This document shows positions 51,910-59,937 of a stretch of DNA of 64,000 nucleotides, piece by piece. Position numbers and translations under genes: made by a program. Location: positions 101,621-165,620 of the forward strand of contig NZ_JAJHUO010000005.1 of NCBI RefSeq assembly GCF_020859565.1. Reading direction: 5' to 3'. The stretch comes from Saccharothrix luteola. Its GTDB lineage: Bacteria > Actinomycetota > Actinomycetes > Mycobacteriales > Pseudonocardiaceae. The first letter of the stretch is position 1. Every line of letters starts with the position of its first letter. Under the pieces are notes generated by a model. It made no database searches, was not told the DNA's origin, and worked only from the letters and a program-made list of their open reading frames with translations.

Positions 51910-52749
51910 GTGGTGGACGTGGGGATGCTCGGACCGGGGACCGTCACCTGGCAGCTGCACGCCGACCCCGCCATGTGGGTCGCCGGCATCACGAGCCTCT
52001 ACCTCCAGGCGCTGCACCCGCGCGCCGTCGCCGCCGTCGTGCAGAACTCCACCTTCCAGCAGGACCCGATCGGCCGCCTCCTGCGGACCGCGGACTTCGT
52101 CGGCACGGTCAGCTACGGCTCCACCGAAGAGGTCGAACGGGCCGCGGCACGCGTCCGGGGCGTGCACCGCACCCTGCGCGCGAAGGACGCCGCCGGCCGC
52201 AGCTTCCGCATCGACGACCCCGAACTGCTGCTCTGGGTGCACTGCGCCGAGGTGCACAGCTTCCTCACCGTCCTGCGGCGCGCCGGCTACCGCCTCACCG
52301 ACGCCCAGGCCGACCGCTACTACACCGAGCAACGCCGCACCGCCGCCCTCGTCGGCCTGCACGAGGACGAGGTGCCCGGCAGCGCCGGGGAGATGGCCGA
52401 CTACTTCGCCGCCACGCTGCCCGAGCTGAAGCGCACCCCGGACTCCGAAGTCGTGTGCCGGTTCCTGCACCGCCCGCCCGTGGACGGCGTGCTGCGCCTC
52501 GGCCTGGACGCCTACGAGCCGCTGCTCGGCCACCTCGCGTACTCCGTGCTGCCCCCGTGGGCCATCGCCCTGCACGGCCACCGCCCGTACCCCGAACCCG
52601 CCGCCACGGCCCTGCTGCGCGCCGTCCGGGCCGCCGCGCTCGTGGTGCCCGCACCGATCCGCTGGGGCGTGCCCGAAGGTCACGTGAACAAAGCGATACG
52701 GCGGCTTGGCCTGCGCGTTGCGCCGAGGCGGGCGCTCCTCCCGTCCTAG
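51910..52749 (+). CDS. DUF2236 / MpaB-type oxygenase-like protein
   Basis: 279 residues, GTG start. Family features: 'LYLQALHPRAVAAVVQNSTF' with the conserved HP, 'RVRGVHRTLR', 'LLLWVHCAEVHSFL' with clustered His, and 'YYTEQRRTAALVGL'. DUF2236 proteins are thought to bind haem or metal and act on lipids or rubber-like substrates (as in Lcp of Streptomyces); activity here is unproven. Monocistronic by spacing. Confidence 0.85.
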   Translation: MVDVGMLGPGTVTWQLHADPAMWVAGITSLYLQALHPRAVAAVVQNSTFQQDPIGRLLRTADFVGTVSYGSTEEVERAAARVRGVHRTLRAKDAAGRSFRIDDPELLLWVHCAEVHSFLTVLRRAGYRLTDAQADRYYTEQRRTAALVGLHEDEVPGSAGEMADYFAATLPELKRTPDSEVVCRFLHRPPVDGVLRLGLDAYEPLLGHLAYSVLPPWAIALHGHRPYPEPAATALLRAVRAAALVVPAPIRWGVPEGHVNKAIRRLGLRVAPRRALLPS

Positions 52750-52915
52750 CCGGTAGTAGGCGGACTCACAGCGCGGATTGCTCCGTACGGCGTAGTGGCA
52801 TGGACCACTGCGACTTTTATCGCACCTGGACGACCGCTCGGTTTGCTTAGCATGGCCAACGTCCGGCGCGTCGATCCGCGCCGCTCCCCCGAGCACCCCG
52901 AGAGGTTCGCACCTC

Positions 52916-53743
52916 ATGCTGTTCCGACGACTGCTGCCCGCGACCGCGCTGGTCGCGGCCCTCTCCCTGATCGCCGCGTGCGGCGGCGCGAGCGACGACA
53001 CCCTGGCGGGCAAGGCCGACGACGGCGAGCTGACCATCGGCATCCGGTTCGACCAGCCGGGCCTCGGCCAGCGCAGGCTCGACGGCAAGTACGTCGGCTT
53101 CGACGTGGACGTCGCCAAGTACGTGGCCGCCCAGCTCGGCGTCGACGAATCCGGCATCACGTGGCGCGAAGCGCGCTCCGCCGACCGCGAGAAGCTGATC
53201 GCCAACGGCGAGGTGGACTTCGTCGTCGCCACCTACTCGATCACCGACAAGCGCAAGGAGCAGGTGTCCTTCGCCGGCCCGTACTTCGAGACCGGCCAAG
53301 GCGTGCTCGTCCGCTTCACCGACGACGAGATCAACGGCCCCGAGACGCTCAACGGCAAGAAGCTCTGCTCGGTCACCGGCTCGACGTCCGCGCAGAAGGT
53401 CAAGGAGCAGTTCGCCCAGGACGTGCAGCTGGTCGAGTACGGCCAGTACTCCGACTGCGTCGTCGCCCTGCTCGCGGCCAACGTCGACGCGGTCACCACC
53501 GACGAGGTGATCCTCGCCGGGTACGTGGCGGAGAACCCCGAGCTGCTCAAGCTGGTCGGCACCCCGTTCACCACCGAGCGGTACGGCATCGGCCTGGCCA
53601 AGGACGACGCCAAGGGCCGGTCGGACGTCAGCGCCGCCATCGAGAAGATGGTCGGCTCCGGCGAGTGGCGGTCCGCGCTGGAGCGCAACATCGGTCAGGC
53701 CGACGTGCAGCTGCCGGAACCACCCAAGGTGACGGAGAAGTAG
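52916..53743 (+). CDS. Amino-acid (glutamate-like) ABC substrate-binding lipoprotein
   Basis: 275 residues. Lipobox 'LIAACGG' with Cys22 as anchor. SBP family 3 motifs: 'GIRFDQPGLGQRRLDGKYVGFDVDVAKYV' region, 'DFVVATYSIT', and the hinge 'GSTSAQKVKEQF', closest in type to GluB-like glutamate binders. No permease or ATPase gene is nearby, so it must use a transporter encoded elsewhere or act as a sensor. Confidence 0.9.
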   Translation: MLFRRLLPATALVAALSLIAACGGASDDTLAGKADDGELTIGIRFDQPGLGQRRLDGKYVGFDVDVAKYVAAQLGVDESGITWREARSADREKLIANGEVDFVVATYSITDKRKEQVSFAGPYFETGQGVLVRFTDDEINGPETLNGKKLCSVTGSTSAQKVKEQFAQDVQLVEYGQYSDCVVALLAANVDAVTTDEVILAGYVAENPELLKLVGTPFTTERYGIGLAKDDAKGRSDVSAAIEKMVGSGEWRSALERNIGQADVQLPEPPKVTEK

Positions 53744-53869
53744 CTGTCCGGTGGACGAATGACTTCGGGGGTGTAGTGCTGGGCGTCACCAACCGATACG
53801 CTCAGCCACGCAGGCCGTGGTTTCTGTGTTCGTGTCTCACGCTCGCGGAACGACACGCGGGCGTGCCGT

Positions 53870-53929
53870 CCCCACCCTGAGCGGTGGGGGAAACGCCCCG
53901 GGACGGCCGGGGCTGCACGGTGCAGCCCC
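53870..53929 (+). promoter_or_regulatory. Two hairpins in the cspA leader region
   Basis: Stem-loops at 53870-53889 (7-bp stem CCCCACC/GGTGGGG) and 53909-53929 (9-bp stem, 3-base loop) lie between the binding-protein gene and the cold-shock gene, the second ending 27 bp before the ATG. One may terminate the upstream transcript; they may also form a structured cold-shock leader. Confidence 0.6.
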
Positions 53930-53956
53930 AAGCTTTCCTGCGATGGAGGCAGGTAC

Positions 53957-54160
53957 ATGGCACTGGGCACTGTCAAGTGGTTCAACTCCGAGAAGGGCTT
54001 CGGCTTCATCGCCCAGGAGAACGGCGGGCCGGACGTCTTCGTGCACTACTCGGAAATCCAGGGCCAGGGGTTCCGCACCCTGGAGGAGAACCAGCGGGTC
54101 GAGTTCGAGATCGGCCAGGGCACCAAGGGTCCGCAGGCCCAGAACGTGCGCAAGGTCTGA
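53957..54160 (+). CDS. cspA: Cold-shock protein
   Basis: 67 residues, full-length CSD. RNP1 'KGFGFIAQ' and RNP2 'VFVHYSEI' are intact. It binds single-stranded RNA and DNA as a chaperone. A GGAGG site (ATGGAGGCAGGTAC) precedes the ATG. An intrinsic-type hairpin follows the gene. Confidence 0.97.
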   Translation: MALGTVKWFNSEKGFGFIAQENGGPDVFVHYSEIQGQGFRTLEENQRVEFEIGQGTKGPQAQNVRKV

Positions 54161-54204
54161 TCGCGGCAGGTCGTTCCGATCCACGTCTTCCGCACCAACA
54201 GCGC

Positions 54205-54233
54205 AGGCCCCCGACCGGGATGGTCGGGGGCCT
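54205..54233 (+). terminator. Hairpin terminator after cspA
   Basis: Perfect 12-bp stem (54205-54216 with 54222-54233), 5-base loop, 44 bp after the cspA stop. Confidence 0.85.
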
Positions 54234-54292
54234 GTTCGCGTTCGGGCCCGGCTTCGGGTGCCGGGGCGTTTCGGGCTCCGTGAGGGTGGAGC

Positions 54293-54532
54293 TCAGTAGC
54301 CGCGCTGGCGGGCTTCCCACTCCAGCCGCTGCATGACCCACTCGGTGGCCAGCGCCTGGGGGGACGTCTGCCGCTCGGCGGCCAGTTCCTTCAGCTGCTC
54401 GTTCGCCATGAGCTGGAGGCGGAGCTGGTAGACCTGCGCGGTGCCGAAGCTCGTGCCGGCCGTCGTCTCCGGGTCCGTCGTCTCCGGGGCGAGGGCGGCC
54501 AGGTACGACTCCAGCTCCTCGTCGGCGGGCAC
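54293..54532 (-). CDS. Small protein, possible ribbon-helix-helix type
   Basis: 79 residues from GTG 54532 with CAGGAAGAA upstream; a longer ATG frame to 54670 has an unlikely Arg/Pro-rich start. The sequence ('VYQLRLQLMANEQLKELAAERQTSPQ') resembles an RHH DNA-binding strand followed by two helices ('ALATEWVMQRLEWEARQRG'), as in antitoxin-like proteins. No toxin gene is adjacent. Confidence 0.6.
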   Translation of the reverse strand: MPADEELESYLAALAPETTDPETTAGTSFGTAQVYQLRLQLMANEQLKELAAERQTSPQALATEWVMQRLEWEARQRGY

Positions 54533-54868
54533 GGCTTCTTCCTGTTCACGCGCGGGCGGGCGATGCCGGCCCGACTTCGACCGTCCAAGGGATCCAAGAG
54601 GCACGGCGACACGATAACGGTTGGATTGCGGAACCGGCCACACTGTGGTCTGGGTCACAGATGTGTGCATGGAGAGGCCCCCGCGCCAGGGGGAGGAACG
54701 CGGGGGCCGGAGGGGATCTCCACAGGCGCTGACCGGGGGTGTGTCAGCAATTCGGATTGTTGCACGCGCACGTGGGCCTGGGGAGTGGGTTGAGCCGAAA
54801 TCTTCAGGTAGTCGATGCCCCGAACCCTGTGCTCAGCCCGTTTTCGCCCGTTGACCGCGCCCGGGGTG

Positions 54869-55270
54869 CTACCCCTTGGGGGTATCGGACTCGTCCGGCG
54901 GCGGCTCGAGGTTCGTGATCTCGCCCTCCAGTCGCTGCACCAGGTCCTCCAACCCCGCGAGCATCCCGTCGAGCTGGCTCATCTTGTCGCTCATCAGCCG
55001 GTCGATGTCCGCCTCGATCGCCGACAGCGACAGGCTGCCGAACAGCTCCTGCGGGTTCGCCGCCGTCGGTTGCGGCCCGTCGGCTCCGGCGGTGCCGTTG
55101 GGGTCGGCGGTGTCGGTGGCGTCAGCGGTGTCGGGCTCGCCCGCCGCGGTGGGCTCGGGCTCGGCGGTTTCGGGCTCGGCGGTTTCGGGCTTGCCTGCGG
55201 GCGGCGGCGTGGCGATCGCGTCGTCCGCCACCGCTGGTTCCGGCGTCTGCCCCGGTACCGGTTCGGTCAT
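54869..55270 (-). CDS. Acidic low-complexity protein with C-terminal coiled coil
   Basis: 133 residues from MTEPVPGQTPE, with GAGGAGGG upstream. The first about 85 residues are Pro/Ala/Glu/Thr repeats (PETAEPETAEPEP) and should be disordered; the rest is helical, 'DIDRLMSDKMSQLDGMLAGL'. No transmembrane helix. Function unknown. Confidence 0.65.
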   Translation of the reverse strand: MTEPVPGQTPEPAVADDAIATPPPAGKPETAEPETAEPEPTAAGEPDTADATDTADPNGTAGADGPQPTAANPQELFGSLSLSAIEADIDRLMSDKMSQLDGMLAGLEDLVQRLEGEITNLEPPPDESDTPKG

Positions 55271-55434
55271 GGGTTGCACCCTCCTCGTTCGCGTCAAGCA
55301 CATCACGCGCCGCTTGACACCAAGTGGCCTACACGGAAAGTGACGCTGCGTCGCCCCTGAATCACTCTCCGGGGGGCTGCGGTGGTTCGATGGGCTCGCT
55401 TAGCCTCGCGCCAACCTCAAGTCGGGGAGGCGTC

Positions 55435-55680
55435 ATGAGCGGGTCTCTAGAAGTGCGTCAGTTCCTGTGGAACCAGGACGAGACGATGTCCAGGCCGGGC
55501 GGCGGTGGGGTGCCTGCCCAGCGAACCGGTGAACCGTCGAGGATCTCGGACGAGCAGGTGCACCGGGCACGGCTGTCGGTGGCGCGCGGCGCCACCAGCG
55601 CCGAGGACTGCCGGTTGCTGCTCGACATGCTCGGGCTGTCACCGGGCGAGGACGGGGGCGTGCCGCCCGTGCAGCGGTAG
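55435..55680 (+). CDS. Small conserved-looking protein of unknown function
   Basis: 81 residues from MSGSLEVRQFLW, with GGGGAGG at the right distance. Ends in a helical part 'RGATSAEDCRLLLDMLGL' that resembles small actinobacterial proteins of unknown role. Lies between the acidic-protein gene and the tRNA cluster. Confidence 0.6.
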   Translation: MSGSLEVRQFLWNQDETMSRPGGGGVPAQRTGEPSRISDEQVHRARLSVARGATSAEDCRLLLDMLGLSPGEDGGVPPVQR

Positions 55681-55902
55681 GACGACGAAGCCGCGGCCCC
55701 TTCGGGACTCGTCCACGAAGGGGCCCGGCCACGCCCGGATGGTGCCGCGCGCCGTCGAACGGCGGTGGAATCGCAGGTCAACACCGTGTGCCACCCCCGT
55801 TTTGGAGGTGTGGACCCTCGTGCCCTATGCTTACGATGCTTCCACCGGACAGCGTGGAGGGCCTGGGAAAGAAGGTGGCCCAAGGGCTGCCGGAGGAACT
55901 GG

Positions 55903-55975
55903 GTCCCCATCGTCTAGCGGCCTAGGACCCCGCCCTTTCAAGGCGGTAGCGCGGGTTCGAATCCCGTTGGGGGCA
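55903..55975 (+). tRNA. tRNA-Glu (anticodon UUC)
   Basis: Acceptor GTCCCCA with TGGGGGC, anticodon stem CCGCC/GGCGG with loop CTTTCAA (UUC), T-arm GCGGGTTCGAATCCCGT. CCA is not encoded. First of three clustered tRNAs. Confidence 0.96.
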
Positions 55976-56026
55976 CGCAGTACAAGTGCAGTACAGTGAC
56001 GATCGGCAAGAAGAAGTAGTGAGCAA

Positions 56027-56100
56027 GGCCCAGTGGCGCAGTTGGTTAGCGCGTCGCCCTGTCACGGCGAAGGTCGCGGGTTCGAGTCCCGTCTGGGTCG
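56027..56100 (+). tRNA. tRNA-Asp (anticodon GUC)
   Basis: Acceptor GGCCCAG with CTGGGTC, anticodon stem TCGCC/GGCGA with loop CTGTCAC (GUC), T-arm CGGGTTCGAGTCCCG, discriminator G as in other tRNA-Asp. Confidence 0.96.
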
Positions 56101-56135
56101 CAAGGCAGTTCGGCCGGTTGGTCGATCCGCTACCT

Positions 56136-56209
56136 GGCCAGGTAGCTCAGTTGGTACGAGCGACCGCCTGAAAAGCGGTAGGTCGGCGGTTCGACCCCGC
56201 CCCTGGCCA
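56136..56209 (+). tRNA. tRNA-Phe (anticodon GAA)
   Basis: Acceptor GGCCAGG with CCTGGCC, anticodon stem ACCGC/GCGGT with loop CTGAAAA (GAA), T-arm GGCGGTTCGACCCCGCC; CCA is encoded at 56210-56212. Confidence 0.96.
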
Positions 56210-56220
56210 CCAGAACGTCA

Positions 56221-56258
56221 GAGAAAAGCCCCTCCGCTCAGCGCGAGGGGCTTTTCTC
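56221..56258. terminator. Bidirectional terminator after the tRNA cluster
   Basis: Perfect 14-bp stem (56221-56234 with 56245-56258) around a 10-base loop, with TTTTCTCA after it. It ends the tRNA transcript and also covers the stop codon of the convergent PP2C-like gene. Confidence 0.88.
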
Positions 56259-57006
56259 ATTTCCCGGCGGTGAATCGGATGACCGCCAGCGCCTGATCGT
56301 CGTGCACTTTCGGCCGGGGCCACTTCGTGCGATCCGCGTCACCCTCTTCGGCCGCGCGGATCTCGTCCAGCACGGCTTCCGGGCCATTTTCCGACGTGAT
56401 GCGCAACACGGTCCGCCAGTCCGCGAACAAGCCGTAGTCGTCCACGCCGCAGGACACGCCGTCGGTCGCCATCAGCACCGCGCGGACCCGGTCGCGCGGC
56501 CAACTCGCCCGGACGGCTTCGTGCGCGGCGGCCGGGTCCGCCTCGGCCACCCACCACCCGTGCTCGCGGTTGCGCCAGTCGGTGATCCGGTCGACCCGGC
56601 CACGCTGGTCGCGCAGCCGGTTGTCGGCCACGACCTCGACGCCGGTGTCGGTGAACACCACGACCGGGCTGTCCGCGAGCACCAGGACGTCCACGGCGGT
56701 GTCGGTCCAGCGCGTGATCGCGACCGTGCTGGACGGCGAGTCCCCCGGCGTGAGGCCGTGCGTGGCGGCCAGCCGTGCGATGGCGCGGGCGAGCTGGTCG
56801 GCCAGGTCGTGGTCGTCGGTGAGGTGGGTCAGCTCGGCGGCCAGGTGGCGGGAGTGCCAGCCGCCGTCGCGTTCACGAGGGGTCGGCGACGTCGCGCCGT
56901 CCAGCAGCACCACGGCGTTCGGCAGTCGCACGATCCGGTCCTCGGTCGGGCGCGGCAGGCCGTCGCGGCCCACTCCGGCCCGTTCGGCGGTGGCGATCTG
57001 CGGCAT
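56257..57006 (-). CDS. PP2C-like protein phosphatase
   Basis: 249 residues from MPQIATAERAG. The metal-binding pattern of PP2C is partly visible: 'EDRIVRLPNAVVLLDGATSPT', 'SSTVAITRW', 'VLMATDGVSC' and 'HDDQALAVIRF'. It would dephosphorylate Ser/Thr residues; the first motif is DGAT rather than DGMG, so activity is not certain. Divergent from an HTH/Clp-N pair over twin operators. Confidence 0.8.
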   Translation of the reverse strand: MPQIATAERAGVGRDGLPRPTEDRIVRLPNAVVLLDGATSPTPRERDGGWHSRHLAAELTHLTDDHDLADQLARAIARLAATHGLTPGDSPSSTVAITRWTDTAVDVLVLADSPVVVFTDTGVEVVADNRLRDQRGRVDRITDWRNREHGWWVAEADPAAAHEAVRASWPRDRVRAVLMATDGVSCGVDDYGLFADWRTVLRITSENGPEAVLDEIRAAEEGDADRTKWPRPKVHDDQALAVIRFTAGK

Positions 57007-57024
57007 CGTCACCGAGCCTAGTGC

Positions 57025-57068
57025 GTCAACTTGGGTTGACAACCCCGGCCGTGTCAACCAAAGTTGAC
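57025..57068. promoter_or_regulatory. Twin palindromic operators GTCAAC-4-GTTGAC
   Basis: Two sites with the same arms, GTCAAC/GTTGAC, and 4-base centres (TTGG and CAAA) lie at 57025-57040 and 57053-57068, centre spacing 28. The second ends 3 bases before the HTH gene's start codon, so binding there would block translation initiation or transcription. The HTH protein beside them is the likely ligand. Confidence 0.85.
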
Positions 57069-57071
57069 GGC

Positions 57072-57284
57072 ATGACGGAAGCGACCGAGCTCGCCTCGGC
57101 GGCGGGCGACCAAGACCCCAGGGTCGGGCTGCGAGCGGTCAGCGCGCTGCGCCGCCTACTGGAAACACTCGAAGCCGTGCAGGTGCGCAACGCCCGCGCC
57201 CGCGGCTGGTCCTGGCAGGAGATCGCGGCCGAGCTCGGGGTCACCCGACAGGCCGTCCACAAGAAGCACGGGGGACACCGATGA
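57072..57284 (+). CDS. Small HTH regulator
   Basis: 70 residues from MTEATELASAAG. C-terminal helix-turn-helix 'WSWQEIAAELGVTRQAVHKKHG'. Its stop overlaps the start of the Clp-N gene (ATGA). Probably binds the twin operators upstream. HTH/Clp-N pairs of this kind are common in Actinobacteria. Confidence 0.85.
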   Translation: MTEATELASAAGDQDPRVGLRAVSALRRLLETLEAVQVRNARARGWSWQEIAAELGVTRQAVHKKHGGHR

Positions 57285-57817
57285 TCGGGGAACGGTTCAC
57301 CAGGGCCGCCCGCCAAGCGGTCCACGACGCCGTGGCGCAGGCCGAGCGCCTCGACGCGCCGGAGATCGGGCCCGAGCACCTGGCGCTGGCGCTGCTCGAC
57401 ACGCCGGTCCTGGCCGAGTTCGAGCTGGCGCGCGACGAGGTGGTGGACGCGTTCGCCGCCGCCCGCCGCAAGGGCGGGCTCAGCGACGCCGACACCGAGG
57501 CGTTGCGGCGGCTCGGCATCGACGTCGACCAGATCGTGGCGTCGGTCGAGCGCAGCCACGGCGAAGGCGCGCTGGCCGGTTCGCCGACCCGTCGCCGGCG
57601 GCGGTTCTTCGGCAACCACCTGCCGTTCACGGCGGCGGCCAAGAAGACGTTGGAGCGCAGCCTGGTCGAGGCGCGCGACCTCGGCCACAGCACGCTCCGC
57701 CAGGAGCACATGCTGCTGGCGCTGCTGGCGGAGCGCGGGCTGGTGGCCGAGGTGCTGGGAGCGCGTGGCGTGAACTACGTGGAGGTCAGGAAGCGGGTCG
57801 CTCGCTCACCCAGGTGA
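57281..57817 (+). CDS. Clp N-terminal (R) domain protein
   Basis: 178 residues. Two Clp R repeats ('TRAARQAVHDAVAQAERLDAPEIGPEHLALALL' region and 'LERSLVEARDLGHSTLRQEHMLLALL' region) with no AAA module, so it is a stand-alone adaptor-like protein. It may bind ClpC substrates or shape proteolysis of its HTH partner; that is inference. It overlaps the convergent YczE gene by 32 bp. Confidence 0.88.
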   Translation: MIGERFTRAARQAVHDAVAQAERLDAPEIGPEHLALALLDTPVLAEFELARDEVVDAFAAARRKGGLSDADTEALRRLGIDVDQIVASVERSHGEGALAGSPTRRRRRFFGNHLPFTAAAKKTLERSLVEARDLGHSTLRQEHMLLALLAERGLVAEVLGARGVNYVEVRKRVARSPR

Positions 57818-58415
57818 CCACCGGGAGGAACAGCTGGGTCAACGGGCCGATGGTGAAGGCGTACAGGACCGTGCCGACGCCGATCGTGCCGCCGAGCAGC
57901 CAGCCGATGCCGAGCACGGCCACCTCGACCACCGTGCGCACCAGGCGCAACGAGATCCCGGTCCGCGCGCAGAAACCGGTCGTCAGGCCGTCGCGCGGGC
58001 CGGGGCCGAGGCGGGCGCCGATGTAGGTGGCGGCGGCCAGGCCGTTCAGCACGATGCCGGCGGTGAGGAACAGGATGCGCGGCAGGAGCCCGGTCGGGGT
58101 CGGCAGGAGGAACAGCGTGACGTCCACCGCCAGGCCGATGACGATCACGTTGGCGACCGTGCCGACGCCCGGTTTCTGCTTGAGCGGGATCCAGCAGAGC
58201 AGGACCACGGCGCCGACGATAACCGTGATCAGGCCGAAGGACAGTCCGGTGATCTTGGTCAGGCCCTCGTGCAGCACGTCCCACGGGTCGAGGCCGAGGG
58301 TGGCGCGGATCTGCAGCGCCATGCTCGCGCCGTAGAGCCACAGCCCCGCCAGCAGTTGGGGGACGCGGCGAACGGGCGAGACGGAGACCGGGACCTGGGT
58401 GAGTGCGGCGAGCAT
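57786..58415 (-). CDS. yczE: YczE/YitT-family membrane protein
   Basis: 209 residues with about five transmembrane helices. Family motifs: 'GLDPWDVLHEGL' and 'GPGPRDGLTTG'. In Bacillus, YczE is under the MocR-type regulator YczR; here too a MocR-type gene lies divergent from it. The transported or sensed compound is unknown. Confidence 0.87.
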   Translation of the reverse strand: MLAALTQVPVSVSPVRRVPQLLAGLWLYGASMALQIRATLGLDPWDVLHEGLTKITGLSFGLITVIVGAVVLLCWIPLKQKPGVGTVANVIVIGLAVDVTLFLLPTPTGLLPRILFLTAGIVLNGLAAATYIGARLGPGPRDGLTTGFCARTGISLRLVRTVVEVAVLGIGWLLGGTIGVGTVLYAFTIGPLTQLFLPVVTWVSERPAS

Positions 58416-58434
58416 GTGGCCATCTTTCGGGTCG

Positions 58435-58476
58435 ATTGGCCTTGTATTCCAGAGCCAATCGGCAATAATTGGCCTT
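58435..58476. promoter_or_regulatory. MocR-type operator with direct and inverted repeats
   Basis: ATTGGCCTT occurs at 58435-58443 and again at 58468-58476, 33 bases apart, with the inverted word GCCAAT at 58454-58459 between them. Direct repeats plus an inverted half-site are usual for MocR operators. The second copy abuts the start codon at 58477. Confidence 0.8.
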
Positions 58477-59937
58477 ATGAACTCCGACGTCCCACCAGGT
58501 GGACGTATATCCGGCTTCCGCCTGGCCCGACTGCTCGGCGAGTGGCGCCGCCGTGGCGCACGTCACGGGTCCGCGGACCTGGCGGCAGCGATCCGGATGC
58601 TGGTGCTGGACGGCCGGTTGCCCGCCGGCACCCGGCTGCCCGCGGAACGCGAGCTGGCCGAGGTGCTGCCGGTGAGCCGCACGATGATCACGGCGGCGTT
58701 GGACCAGCTGCGGTCGGAAGGGCTGGTCGCGAGCCGGCGCGGGGCGGGGTCGTGGATCAGCCTGCCGACGGGGACGTTGGGCGTCGCCCCGGACACCCCG
58801 TTGGTGGGGCACAGCATGGTCGACTTCGCGCGGGCCGCGCCGCCCGCGCTGCCGGGCGTGCTGGCGGCGTTCGACCAGGTCCGGCGGTACCTGCCGGAGC
58901 ACCTGGCTGATCACGGGTACTACGAGCACGGGGTGCCCGAGCTGCGGGAACGCATCGCGGCGCGGTACGCGGCGCGCGGTCTGCCGACGTCGCCGGACCA
59001 GATCGTGGTGACCAGCGGCGCGCAGCACGCGTTGGCGCTGACCCTGCGCCTGTTCACCGGTCCGGGTGACCGGGTGCTGGTGGAGCAGCCGAGCTACCCG
59101 AACGCGCTGGACGCGATCAAGGCCGTCTCCGCCATCCCGGTGCCGGTCGCGATGACGGAGACCGGCTGGGACCTGCCCGGGATCGCCGCCGCCCTCCGCC
59201 AAGCCGCACCGCGGATGGCGTACGTCGTGGTGGACTTCCACAACCCCACCGCGCACCGCCTGGACGCCGAGGGCCGGGCCGAACTGGCCGACACGGCCCG
59301 CCGCGCCCGCACGCCGCTGGTGGTGGACGAGACGGTCGTCGAACTGGACCTGGACGGCGACCCGCTGGACGGCCCGCCGCCGATGGCGACGTTCGCGGAC
59401 GACCTGGTCGTGACCCTGGGCTCGGCCAGCAAGTCCCACTGGGGCGGCTTGCGGATCGGCTGGATCCGCGCGTCGACCGAGGTGGTCCACCGCCTGATCT
59501 CCACCCGCACCGCCCTCGACCTGGGCTCGGCGGTGGTCGACCAGCTGGTGCTGGCCGAACTGCTGGCCGACCCCGAACCCGCGCTGCGGGACCGGCGGGC
59601 CCAGCTGGCGGCCCAGCGCGACGTGCTCATCGAGGGCCTGCGCGAGCACTGCCCGACGTGGCGTTTCCGCAGGCCGGAGGGCGGGCTCAGCGTGTGGTGC
59701 GAGCTGGACGCGCCGGTGAGCACGCGCATCGCCGTCGTAGCCCAGAACCACGGCATCCGCCTCGCGCCGGGCTCGCGCTTCGGTGCCCACGGCGGGTTCG
59801 AACGCTGGCTGCGCCTGCCGTTCGTGCAATCACCGGACGTCCTGCGTGATGCCGTCCGGCGTCTGGGCCTGGTGGCCGCATCCGTCACGGGCTCCACGGT
59901 GCTCACCGACGCCGATCTCGCCGTGCCGGTCGCCTAG
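58477..59937 (+). CDS. MocR-family regulator (GntR-aminotransferase fusion)
   Basis: 486 residues from MNSDVPPGGRIS. N-terminal GntR winged helix (about 25-95, 'LPAERELAEVLPVSRTMITA') and a fold-type I aminotransferase domain (about 120-470) with the PLP-lysine region 'TLGSASKSHWGGLRIGW' and 'DFHNPTAHRL'. It probably senses PLP or an amine and controls yczE and itself through the repeats upstream (YczR/PdxR type). Confidence 0.9.
   Translation: MNSDVPPGGRISGFRLARLLGEWRRRGARHGSADLAAAIRMLVLDGRLPAGTRLPAERELAEVLPVSRTMITAALDQLRSEGLVASRRGAGSWISLPTGTLGVAPDTPLVGHSMVDFARAAPPALPGVLAAFDQVRRYLPEHLADHGYYEHGVPELRERIAARYAARGLPTSPDQIVVTSGAQHALALTLRLFTGPGDRVLVEQPSYPNALDAIKAVSAIPVPVAMTETGWDLPGIAAALRQAAPRMAYVVVDFHNPTAHRLDAEGRAELADTARRARTPLVVDETVVELDLDGDPLDGPPPMATFADDLVVTLGSASKSHWGGLRIGWIRASTEVVHRLISTRTALDLGSAVVDQLVLAELLADPEPALRDRRAQLAAQRDVLIEGLREHCPTWRFRRPEGGLSVWCELDAPVSTRIAVVAQNHGIRLAPGSRFGAHGGFERWLRLPFVQSPDVLRDAVRRLGLVAASVTGSTVLTDADLAVPVA

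Noticed and set aside
54533..54670. Upstream ATG start for the small RHH-like protein
   Set aside because: The extra 46 residues are basic and low-complexity; a GTG with a ribosome-binding site fits better.
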